Shown: positions 53,424 through 62,900 of the stretch, piece by piece
Layout: each line of letters starts with the position of its first letter
How positions within the stretch are numbered: the first letter of the stretch is position 1
Assembly: GCF_015477605.1 (NCBI RefSeq)
Contig: NZ_JADLQX010000005.1
Location: 62,001 to 126,000 of the forward strand
Reading direction: 5' to 3'
DNA length: 64,000 nucleotides
DNA from: Nocardia amamiensis
GTDB taxonomy: Bacteria; Actinomycetota; Actinomycetes; Mycobacteriales; Mycobacteriaceae
The notes under the pieces: model-generated
Told to the model about the DNA's origin: nothing
Seen by the model: the letters and a program-made list of their open reading frames with translations, nothing else
Database searches by the model: none
Position numbers and translations under genes: made by a program

Positions 53424-53557
53424 GCGCGCGCCGCGAGCAAGCTATGAGCACGGCGCCCTTTTGTCATGGCGGCGTCGTGGCCGAGCATAGCGCGCGAGCA
53501 AGGAACACAGCGCCCACGATCCCGGCCGAGCCGAACGCTAGCGAGGCGAAGTCGTGA
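53420..53557 (+). repeat. Mini-ORF 2 of a MIRU-like repeat (45 codons)
   Basis: A GTG overlapping the first mini-ORF's stop opens 45 codons ([14 protein letters not shown]...EPNASEAKS) and ends TCGTGA, the GTG of which starts the EspI-like gene. Its start (GAGCGCGCGCCGCGAGCAA) and its end (GAGCCGAACGCTAGCGAGGCG) echo mini-ORF 1, so the two look like diverged copies of one repeat. The overlap chain may carry ribosomes into the large gene. Confidence 0.6.
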
Positions 53558-56500
53558 GCCGTAACAACAACGACCTGCCCATGCTGCCGCCGTGGCTGTC
53601 CGAGAGCGACGTCACACAGGCCGGCTACGAAGCACCGGTACAGAACCTCCCGCACGACGAGCTCATCGAGGAAGCGCCGAGCCGCAGACGCGGCCGGTTC
53701 AAAAACCGGGCGTCGGAACCGGAGCGTCCCGAAGCCGCGCGTCCCGACAAGCGCCGCAAAGGCTGGCGCCGCGACAAGCACGAACCATCCGATGAGGGAG
53801 TGCAGCAGAGCGCGCCGCGGCCCGCGCCCGCACCGGACGGGCCTGCGCCGGCTCCGCTACCGCAGGATTCGTGGCAGCAGCCCACCTACGAGCAGGCACC
53901 GCCGCCGCCGGACGGCGAGTGGCGGGTCCCGTCCCAGCGCACCGACGCTGGGCCGCAGGCGCTGCCCACCCGCAACCCTTCACAGCCCTCGCCGGGGTTC
54001 CAGCCACTGGGCAGCCGCGACGCCGAAGCGCCGGTGTCGAACAACTGGTCGGCGCCGCAGCAGGCAGGCAGGCCGGATCTGCCGCCGCCACCACTGCCGG
54101 ACCAGCCGCGGCAGCCGGACGACGAACGGCCCGGTCCCGCGCCGAACCGCGAGTACCCCGGACCGTCGACCGGCGAGGGCGCAGGCGGCCGGGCCGCCGG
54201 ACCGGATCGGCCCCCGCTCGACCCGCAACCGAGCCAGTGGCCGTCCACCGGCAATCCCCGGCTCGACGCCGCGCTTTCCGCCGTGCGGCCGAGTCACTGG
54301 CCGACCACGCCGCAGACCAACCAGATGTCCGCGCCACCGATCGATGGGAGTCCTGTCGCACCGCGCACGGGCGGGGGCCAGACCGGTGCGAACCCGAACA
54401 CCGGGCCGGGCAACCAGCATCCGGCAATGCCGCCGACCGATCCGAACCAGACGTGGCCGACCAGTGCCCACCCGGCAGTGCCTGCCGATGACCGGTCAGC
54501 CGTGCCTCCACAAGGCAGGCATCCCGGCACACCGCAGACCAGTGCAGACCACGCGGCGTGGCAGGCCGGAAATCATCAGGCGGTTCCGGCCGGCGAATAT
54601 CGCGGGGCGCCCACTGGCGCCGATCGGATGGCTCCCCCCACCGGCGCAACTTCGACCAGCGCGGATCCCACGATCCACCAGGATCGGACGCACCTGACAC
54701 CCCCCACCGGCGAGCAACATGCGACGCCGACTTGGACCATCCCTCCGGTGCCGTACACCGGCGGAGCCCCGCTCGGGCCACCGGCAGATGAGCATTCCGC
54801 CCTGCAGACCGGATACGGCCCAGCACCCACCGGCGAAAATGCAGGGGTCCAGCCCCATGCCGGGTCCGCTCCGACAGGCGACCAGGCAGGGCACTCGAGC
54901 GATCCGGCGTCGGGACCGACCGCCGGAAGCCCGGCCACCGGCGCGGACCCCACGGCCTCGCAGTCCGGACGCCCAGCGGCGATGCCAATCGGCGAGGGTT
55001 CCACGTCCGGCACCGAACGGGCGGTGCCGCCCACCGGCGGAAGCTCGGCGGCGCAGTCGCACGGCGAGCGCTCCGCGACTCCGGCGACCGCTGGAAGCCA
55101 TGGCGCGCCACAACTGGGCGAGCATTCGGATGCGTCGCCGAGTGCGGAAGCCGATGATCAGGTCGGACCGCATGCGAACGACGCCATGCCGCCAGTCCGC
55201 GGGCAGACGCCGCCTACCGGTGCGGACGCTCTCGCCCCACCTGCCGATGTTCGGCCGGTCGCGACCGGGGACCAGCCCGCCGTGTCGGACACCGATTCGA
55301 GCGGATCCGTAGCGTCGGGTGATCAGCCTGCCTCCGCGGACCGGACACACCCGGCGGGTGATCAGTCCGCGACGCCGCCGGTCGGTCCCGCGACGCCGAC
55401 ATCTCAGGCCGCGTCGTCTTCGTCCGCGTCTACCGGGGCTCTCACCACGGCGGGCTCCGACGGTCCGCCACCCTGGCTCGCCGCACCGCCGCCCGGGCAG
55501 GCGGCTAACTCGACGACTGGCACTCCGCGCCGCCTCCCGCCGCTGCCCGACCCGCCCGCGCCGCACGAGCGCCCGCATGGTGGTGCACCCGGCGTGCCGA
55601 CGGCGACGCCACCGCACGAGGAGCGGCGACCGACCGCACGCGATGGAGAGGGGCCGCCGCCCTGGCTCGGGCATACCGCGCCGGAACAGGCGGGCCGACC
55701 AGGTCTTCCACCCGCGCCGAACGAGACTGCGGCGCAGGCTGGTCGGGCAGGCGCCCGGACGTCCGCCGAGAACTCAGCATCGGATGCCGCATCCGAACCG
55801 CGGGTACGCGCCGATCGCCGACCGGCCTCTAACCTGTCACCCGCGGAACGCACCGGAACCGAACCGGCTTCGGCGGCGTCGCCGTCCGCTACCGCTCCCC
55901 ACGCCGCGCACGGCGGGATCGGTGCCGTGCCATCGGCGCCCGAAAATCCGTACGCGACCGGTAGCCCGTCGAGCACCGCGCCGCAAGGCACCGCGCCGCA
56001 AAGCATTTCGCCCCAGGGCACCGGGCCGCAAAGCACCGCGCAGCAAGGCATAGCGCCGCAAGGCACCTCGCCGCAAAGCACCGCGCAGCAAGGCATAGCG
56101 CCGCAAGGCACCTCGCCGCAAGGCATAGCGCCGCAAGGCACCACCGCGCCGCAAGGCACCGCGCCACAGGGCACCGGGCTGCAAGGCATAGCGCCGCAAG
56201 GCATAGCGCCGACCAACGAGGCGACCGGGCAACCGGGAGCAGCGGCGAATCCGCCACGTCCGCAAAGCGATCTGGGCGTCGCGGCGTCGGGCTGGACGAG
56301 CGCCGCGGAAGTCGGCGCCGCCTCGGCACGGCCGGTCGGCGGACGACATCGGTTGCCCACCGAGACGAGCGAACTGCCGGTCGCCCAAGCCCCGGTGGAT
56401 CAGGCGCAAGCTTTCGATCAGCAGCCGGTAACCCAGCAGATGCCGCACCGCGAGGTGGGCAACGTCGCGCCGGGTCCACATGCTCCGGCCGACTTCGCCA

Positions 56501-57810
56501 CCGAATATCCGGGTTACGCACCGCAGTCCGGTGGTGCTCCGGCACCAGTTCCGCCGCAACAGGCTCCCACCGACGACTGGCGCGATACCGCCCGGCACGC
56601 CGGCACCGCACCGGCCGATTCCACTGGGCACCGTGCCCCGTTCGCGGGTGGACAGGCACCGGTCGGCGAACCTGCGGACCAATGGCGCCATGTCGCCGAG
56701 CAGAACCCCACGCAGGGCAGCCAGGCGGCGCCCTATTCCGCACCCCCCGCGCGGCAGCAGCATCCCGAACCCCAGGACTACGGACAAGCCGCGCAGGCGG
56801 GTGGCCAGCAATGGGGCCATCCGCAGGGTTACGCTCAGCCCCCTGCCCAGCAGCCGAATCACCGATCGGGGACGCCATTCCAGCAGCCTTCGCTGGACGA
56901 TGTGCCGTTGCGGCGGGCCAAGCGGGCGCCGGGATCCGGATGGCGCAAGGCCGTGCACCACATGTCCGGCGGCGCGATCAACCCGGGCATGTCCGCCGAG
57001 GAACGCAGACTGCAGGAACTCGTGGCGCGGATTCGGCAGCCGGTCCGCGGCGATTACCGCATCGCGGTGCTCTCGCTCAAGGGCGGTGTCGGAAAGACCA
57101 CCACCACAATGGGTCTCGGGTCGATCTTCGCGTCGATCCGTGGCGACCGGGTGATCGCGGTGGACGCCAACCCGGACTTCGGCACGCTGTCGCAGCGGGT
57201 GCCGCTGCAAACCCGCTCCACCGTGCGCGACCTGCTGCTCGATTCCTCGATCCAGCGGTACTCGGACGTGCGCAGACACACCTCGCAAGGCACCAGCCGA
57301 CTGGAAGTGCTCGCCAGCGAACGAGATCCAGCCGCCTCGGAGGCATTCAGCGACGAGGAATACCGCGCGGTGGCCGGCATCCTGCAGCGGTTCTATAACA
57401 TCATCCTCACCGACTGCGGTACCGGCCTGATGCATTCGGCGATGACCGGGGTGCTCGACTTGGCGCATTCGCTGGTGCTGATCTCCTCGGCGGCGATCGA
57501 TGGCGCCCGCAGCGCCGCCGCCACACTGGACTGGCTATCGCTGCACGGCCACGATCACCTGGTCCGCAATGCGGTGGTGGTGATCAACCTGCCGCGTGAG
57601 GGGTCACCGAATGTCGGCGTCCAGCAGCTGCGCGAATACTTCCTGTCGCGTTGCCGCGCGGTGCATATCATTCCGTACGACCAGCACCTGTCCGAGGGCG
57701 CCGAGATCGACCTGCACCGGCTGCACAAGCAGACCAAGCGGGCCTATGTCGAATTGGCCGCGACCGTCGCCGACGATTTCGCCACCGATCACCGCCGCTA
57801 CCGCCCGTGA
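53554..57810 (+). CDS. EspI-like Pro-rich protein with MinD/ParA-type ATPase domain
   Basis: The 1418-residue protein starts at a GTG overlapping mini-ORF 2. Residues 1 to about 1140 are low complexity, rich in Pro, Gly, Ala, Thr and Gln, with a pentapeptide repeat at about 808-886. The last 250 residues are a MinD/ParA-type ATPase. Its deviant Walker A KGGVGKTT starts at Lys1176, with [13 protein letters not shown] and ILTDCGTGL downstream. M. tuberculosis EspI (Rv3876) has the same plan at about half the length and, as I recall, restrains ESX-1 when ATP is low. A role in a type VII system here is supported by the second EccC 2 kb away but remains inference. Confidence 0.8.
55975..56211 (+). 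repeat. 15-bp tandem repeat coding for a (T/I)-x-P-Q-G/S pentapeptide
   Basis: About 16 copies of a 15-base unit (type ACCGCGCCGCAAGGC) encode T/I-A/S/G-P-Q-G/S in the disordered part of the EspI-like protein. Some longer blocks repeat nearly exactly, which suggests slippage or unequal crossing-over. Confidence 0.85.
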
Positions 57811-57830
57811 CGCCAGCCGGAGCCTGCCCC

Positions 57831-57884
57831 GGACGGCGTGCGGTGGTCGGACGGCGTGCGGTGGTCGCACGGCGTGCGGGAGTC
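57831..57884. repeat. 18-bp tandem repeat, three copies
   Basis: GGACGGCGTGCGGTGGTC occurs twice exactly (57831-57848 and 57849-57866) and once with three changes (57867-57884). It fills the gap between the convergent EspI-like and DUF4254-like genes and may affect termination. Confidence 0.8.
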
Positions 57885-57887
57885 AGC

Positions 57888-58319
57888 TCACCACTCGGGT
57901 AGACGCCGTCGGCCCGCCAGGACATCGCGCACCAGATCGTCGTAGGCGTCGGCGAGTTCGGCGAGATGATGCCAGGCGTTGTGCAGCAGATCGTCGTGCG
58001 CGTCCAACGTCATCAACGCGTGGTGCGCCCGCACCGACGACTCGGCGAGCCGGTCGATCACCGCGCCAACGGTCTCGGTGTGCAAGGTGGCGCCGAGCCG
58101 ATGCTGCGGCACGCTGCGCATCACCCAGTCGTCGATCGCCATCACCAACTCGATTCTGCGACGCTCGATTTCGCGGATCACCGCGATGGAGGTGTCCACC
58201 GAACCGCCACGCCCGACGAGCCGGCGTTCATGAAGCACCGCCAGGTCACGGGCGAACCAGAGCAGCGGACCGCCGACCACGCGGTGGCCGCGACACGCCC
58301 GAACTAGTAGATCGGACAT
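57888..58319 (-). CDS. DUF4254-like protein
   Basis: From the ATG at 58317-58319 the protein has 143 residues, almost all helical: LAVLHERRLVGRGG, VIREIERRRIELVMAIDDWV, LAESSVRAHHALM, HHLAELADAYDDLVRDVLAGRRRLPEW. This resembles the DUF4254 family, whose role is unknown. The frame stays open to 58415, but the extra residues are not conserved-looking. A good sigma-A-type promoter lies at 58463-58490. It sits between the EspI-like gene and the second eccC group, so a link to secretion is possible. Confidence 0.6.
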   Translation of the reverse strand: MSDLLVRACRGHRVVGGPLLWFARDLAVLHERRLVGRGGSVDTSIAVIREIERRRIELVMAIDDWVMRSVPQHRLGATLHTETVGAVIDRLAESSVRAHHALMTLDAHDDLLHNAWHHLAELADAYDDLVRDVLAGRRRLPEW

Positions 58320-58462
58320 AGGAAGTAGTCCCGGTGCCGAAGCACGCGCTGAAGGATCGACACACCTCGGTGTGCCGGGGAGGGCCATTACGACCGTTGT
58401 ATCCGAACCTGCCACGTTGCCTCGCCGTCATCGCCGCACAACACCGGATCAGGACGTTCATT

Positions 58463-58490
58463 ACAATAAACCTCTGAAGTCGCCTGTCAA
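58463..58490 (-). promoter_or_regulatory. Sigma-A-type promoter for the DUF4254-like gene
   Basis: On the minus strand, TTGACA (58485-58490) and TATTGT (58463-58468) are 16 bases apart, close to consensus and in a locally AT-rich stretch. The transcript would start near 58456 and have a leader of about 137 bases. Confidence 0.6.
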
Positions 58491-58513
58491 GCGTTACCCG
58501 GCCGTAGGGAGTC

Positions 58514-58531
58514 ACGAAGAGTACACTTCGT
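58514..58531. promoter_or_regulatory. Operator-like dyad before the GntR gene
   Basis: ACGAAG and CTTCGT form perfect 6-bp arms around AGTACA, 28 bases before the GntR start and beside a possible -10 (TACACT). Size and place fit autoregulation by the GntR-family product. Confidence 0.5.
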
Positions 58532-58558
58532 TACCTGCATGACCAACCGAGGAGCAAG

Positions 58559-59362
58559 ATGGCGGACGGTCCGACGTATCACCGGATCGCAGACCTCCTC
58601 CGCGAGGAGATCCGCGCAGCCAAGTGGAAGCCGGGCGATCGACTGCCCAGTCATTCCGAGCTCGCCGATCAAATGCAGGTCTCGATTACCACCGCCCGCA
58701 ATGCCATCCAGGTATTGGTGACCGAAAACCTCGTCTACACCGCTACTTCCCGCGGCACCATCGTGCGCAGCCAGGAAGTGCTGGAATCCGTTGTCACCGA
58801 CCATATCCGGCCGGGCCGGCCGAAGACCGAGCACGACATCTTCGAGGAGATCGCGCGGGCCGCGAACCGGGAGCCGTCGAAGGAGTTCAGCGCGAAGATG
58901 GAGCCCGCCAGCCGCGAGGTGGCGTCCTGGCTCGGCGTGCCGCCGGACTCCTGGGTACTGGCCAGGACGGTGGTGCAGTATCTCAACCATGAGCCCTGGT
59001 CCTGGGAGGTCAGCTTCTATCCCCGAGATCTGGCCGAGGCCACCGGAATCGACTCACCGCACGATATTCCGGAAGGCACCACTCGCCGCCTCGCCGACCG
59101 CGGCCATGCGGAGACCGCGCACCGCGACACGCTCGTCGCCCGGCCCGCCACCGCGGAGGAAGCCATCGTGCTCGGCGTAGCGTCGGGCACCGTCCTGCTC
59201 GACCACCTGCGGATCGGCGCCAACCACGAAAGAGTCACCCGCGCCACCCGACATCGCTCGCTCGCCACCGGCAATCGCCTGGCCTACGAGCTCGGCGACA
59301 CCGAAGGCACGGCCGTGATCCGGGCCACGCTCGCCAGGTCGCACCGGCTCGGTCCCGCGTAA
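58559..59362 (+). CDS. GntR-family regulator (HutC/UTRA type)
   Basis: The 267-residue protein has an N-terminal winged helix (HRIADLLREEIRAAKWKPGDRLPSHSELADQMQVSITTARNAIQVLV, about 8-55). A UTRA-type ligand domain follows (VLARTVVQYLNHEPWSWEVSFYPRDLAEATG; EEAIVLGVASGTVLLDHLRI). HutC-type regulators respond to small metabolites; the ligand is unknown. It is followed by a GNAT gene only three bases away. GAGGAGCAAG precedes the ATG. Confidence 0.92.
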   Translation: MADGPTYHRIADLLREEIRAAKWKPGDRLPSHSELADQMQVSITTARNAIQVLVTENLVYTATSRGTIVRSQEVLESVVTDHIRPGRPKTEHDIFEEIARAANREPSKEFSAKMEPASREVASWLGVPPDSWVLARTVVQYLNHEPWSWEVSFYPRDLAEATGIDSPHDIPEGTTRRLADRGHAETAHRDTLVARPATAEEAIVLGVASGTVLLDHLRIGANHERVTRATRHRSLATGNRLAYELGDTEGTAVIRATLARSHRLGPA

Positions 59363-59365
59363 ACC

Positions 59366-59971
59366 ATGACGATCGTGCTCCGCCAAGCGACGCTCGGCGA
59401 TCTCGGCATGATCTGCCGCCTGCGTGTCCAGCGCACGGCGTGGCTCACCGCGCGCGGCTCCGACCAGTGGACGGTCGCCGGACGCGGCCTGCCCATCGAG
59501 ATCTTCGCTCGCGCGGTCGGCCGATCGCTGGACGCGGGCGAGACCTGGATCGCCGAGGTCGCGGGCGAACCGGCGGGCACCATCACGGTCAACGACCGCG
59601 CCGATAACGGCCTGTGGTCGCGGTGGGAACTCGACGACGCGGTGATCGTCCACTTCATGATCGTCGACCTGCGATTCGCCGGCCAGCACGTAGGCCATCA
59701 CATGCTCGCTCACGCAGGAACGCTTGCGCGCCAACGGCGGCGCGAGTGGGTCCGCCTGGACGCCTGGACCACCAACACCGGCCTGCACGACTACTACCGC
59801 TCGGCGGGATTCCGGCTGGTCCGCATCGCGGGACCGGCAGCGCGGGGGCCCTCCCGCGCGCTGTTCGAGCGCAGGGCAGGCAGCTGGGATCAGGCGCGGC
59901 CCGTGCCGGTCCCCGCCATCGGCCGTCCCGACCATTCGGTGATCCTGGGGCCACCGCGACCGAACAACTGA
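59366..59971 (+). CDS. GNAT-family acetyltransferase
   Basis: The 201-residue protein has the GNAT fold. It starts TIVLRQATLGDLGMICRLR, has the acceptor-side strand AGEPAGTITVND, and an acetyl-CoA-binding segment VHFMIVDLRFAGQHVGHHMLAHAGTLARQRRREWVRLDAW (about 94-133) with the Q/R-x-x-G-x-G/A site in a divergent form (GQHVGH). NTGLHDYYRSAGFRLV follows. The acetyl acceptor is unknown. It is cotranscribed with the GntR gene and convergent with eccC. Confidence 0.85.
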   Translation: MTIVLRQATLGDLGMICRLRVQRTAWLTARGSDQWTVAGRGLPIEIFARAVGRSLDAGETWIAEVAGEPAGTITVNDRADNGLWSRWELDDAVIVHFMIVDLRFAGQHVGHHMLAHAGTLARQRRREWVRLDAWTTNTGLHDYYRSAGFRLVRIAGPAARGPSRALFERRAGSWDQARPVPVPAIGRPDHSVILGPPRPNN

Positions 59972-59982
59972 CCAGCCGCGGG

Positions 59983-62900
59983 TTAGAGCGGCGGCAGATA
60001 GGCGATCTGGATCATCTCCGGTTCCCTGCTGCGCGAGATGAGGGTGCCCCGGCCCGGTGGAAGCTTGGCCGAACGGATGTCGCCCAGGAATTTGCCCTCG
60101 TCCTTGGGCGCGCTCATCAGCAGCGCGTCGACCGAGATCTCCTTCATCCGGCCGAGCACCTTGTCGTACAGGGCCCGCGACGCGCCGCCGGAGCGCCGGG
60201 TGACGATGAGATGCATGCCGATATCGCGTGCCTGGGGCAGGAATTCCAGCAGCGGTTCCAGCGGATTCTGGCCGACGGCGACCATGTCGTAGTCGTCGAC
60301 GACGATGTAGATCTCCGGCCCGCTCCACCAACTGCGCTCCCGCAGCTGCTGCGGCGTGATGTCCGAACCCGGAATCCGTTTGGCGAGATAGCCGGCGACT
60401 TCTTTGATCATGCCGACCGAGGTCTGCGACGACGTCGAATAGCCGGCCAGCTGGTCGCCTTCGAGCACGCCGAGCATGGTGCGCCGGTAGTCGATGAGGA
60501 TCACCCTGGCCTGGTCGGCGGTCGAGTTCTCCGCGATGCCCAGCACGATGTTGCGCAGCAGGGTGGTCTTGCCGCATTCCACGTCGGCGAAGGCCATGAA
60601 ATGCGGTTGTGCGCCGAAATCGAGGACAAGCGGCTGCAATTCGGACTCACCGAGACCGACGACCACGCGGGTCGGCCCCTGTTCGATGCCACGAGCACGC
60701 GCCGCCGCGAGGACCTGTTCGCGCGGAATCTCCATGGGCAGCATCCGCACCTCGGGGGCGCGCCTGCCCCCGTAGAGCTCGTTGAGCTGCTGTTTGGCGG
60801 CGCCGACGCCTTCGGGCAGGGTCTGCGGATCGGAGTCGGAATCCAGCCGCGGCAACGCGATCAGCATGTGCAGACGGTCGGGCGTCAGGCCGCGGCCGGG
60901 ACGTCCCATCGGGACGAGCACCGCGGTGCGCCGGTCCATCTCGGAATCCGCGGGGTCACCGAGGCGCAACTCCAGCCGGGTGCCGATGAGGTCCTTGACG
61001 GCCGGCCGGATCTCCGCCCAGCGATTGGCCGAGACCATGAGGTGGATGCCGTAGGACAGGCCCTGCGCGGCCAACGCGTTGAACGCCGGTTCCAGCACGT
61101 CGAATTCCGCGCGAATGGTGGGCCAGCCGTCGACGACCACGAATACGTCGCCGAACAGATCCTCCGACAGCGGGTCGGCGGCGCGCTCGGTCTCGGTCAT
61201 CATGGCCAGTTTCGCCTTGCGCCTGCGGAACTCGTGGATCGACTCGATGCCCAGCTCACGGAAGCGTTCCTCGCGCTGGTGCAGCAGCGTGGTCATCTCC
61301 GCGACGGTGCGCCGGACCCGGTCGACCTCGAGCCGTCCCGCGACCGAACCGACGTGCGGCAGGTCGGCCAGGCCGGCCAGGGTGCCGCCGCCGAAGTCCA
61401 GACAGTAGAACTGCACCTGCTCGGGGGTGTGCGTGGCCGCCGCGGCCATGATCACCGTACGCAGGGTGGTCGACTTGCCCGACTGCGGACCGCCGACCAC
61501 GGCCAGATTGCCCTGCCCCCCGGACAAATCGATGACCAGCACGTCGCGGCGCTGCTCGTAGGGCTTGTCGATGACACCGATCGGCATCCACAGCTGACCG
61601 TGCCGGTTCACCGGGGACTTCCAGTCCGGATCGGGCAGCAGCATGTCCACCGAGGGCGATTCGTCCAGCGGCGGCAGCCAGACCTCGTGCGCGGGCCTGC
61701 CGTGACCGGTCAGCCGTCCGACCACCACTTGCAGCAAGGTCGCAGGCACCGCCTCGACCGGCCGGGCGACCTCGAGCGGTTCCTCCGCGAGGTCGAGCTC
61801 GCCCGGCGGAGGTGGCAGCTCGAGGGATCCAGGGGGCGGCGGAAGCTCGGGAAGCCCGTGCGGTGCGGTACTTTCGCGGTGGGCGGCCTGCTCCGGCTGC
61901 TCCACCGTGCTCGCCGTGAACACCACCGGCGACTGGCCGCCGACCGCGCGGCCGTCCACCTGCTGGCTGCCGCGTGGCGAAACGTAGGGCCCGGACACAT
62001 AGGCCGCGTTGAACCGCAGCGGGTCGTCCGCGTCGCTCTTCAGGTAGGCCGAACCGGGCACGCTCGGGAGGTGATAGGCATCGGTGATACCGAGCACCGC
62101 GCGGGATTCGTTGGCCGAGAAGGTGCGCAGACCGATGCGATAGGACAGGTGGCTGTCCAGGCCGCGCAGCTTGTTCTCTTCCAAGCGCTGCGAGGCCAGC
62201 AGCAGATGCACCCGCAGCGAGCGGCCGAGGCGGCCGATCATCACGAACAGGTCGGCGAAATCCGGCTTCTGCGAAAGTAGTTCGGAGAACTCGTCGACCA
62301 CGACGAACAGCGCGGGCAGCGGGTCGAGCTGGGCGCCTGCGGCGCGCGCCTTCTCGTACTCGGTGACGTTGGCGAAATTGCCCGCCGAGCGCAGCAGTTC
62401 CTGACGCCGGTTCATCTCGCCGGATAGCGCGTCCTTCATGCGGTCGACCATCGAGAGTTCTTCCTCGAGGTTGGTGATCACCGCGGCGACGTGCGGCAGC
62501 GATTCCAGGCCGAGGAAGGTCGCGCCGCCCTTGAAGTCGACCAGCACGAGATTGAGCAGGTCTGGCGAATGGGTGGCGACCAGCGAGAGCACCAGGGTGC
62601 GCAGGAACTCGGACTTACCCGAGCCGGTCGCGCCGATGCACAAGCCGTGCGGGCCCATGCCGTTCTCGGCGGACTCCTTGATGTCGATCTCCACCGGCGT
62701 GCCGTCCGGGGTGACGCCGATCGGCACGCGTAGTCGCTCCCGGTCGCTGCGCGGGCGCCACACCACGGCCGGGTCGATCTGGGCGGCGTCCGGAATCTTC
62801 AGCAGCGCCATCAGACCCGGGACGGCGCGCGTCTCGTCACCGAGGCTGACGATCTGCGCCGCGGTCGCGACGCGGTATCGGGCCAGGTCGCGGGCCAGCG

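Noticed and set aside
53340..53557. Two small functional protein genes
   Set aside because: Sequence and overlap style fit a dispersed repeat better than real proteins, so they are listed as repeats.
59614..62280. An 888-codon frame antisense to the second eccC
   Set aside because: Same cause: it overlaps the GNAT gene and eccC, shows no recognisable domain, and has no ribosome site.
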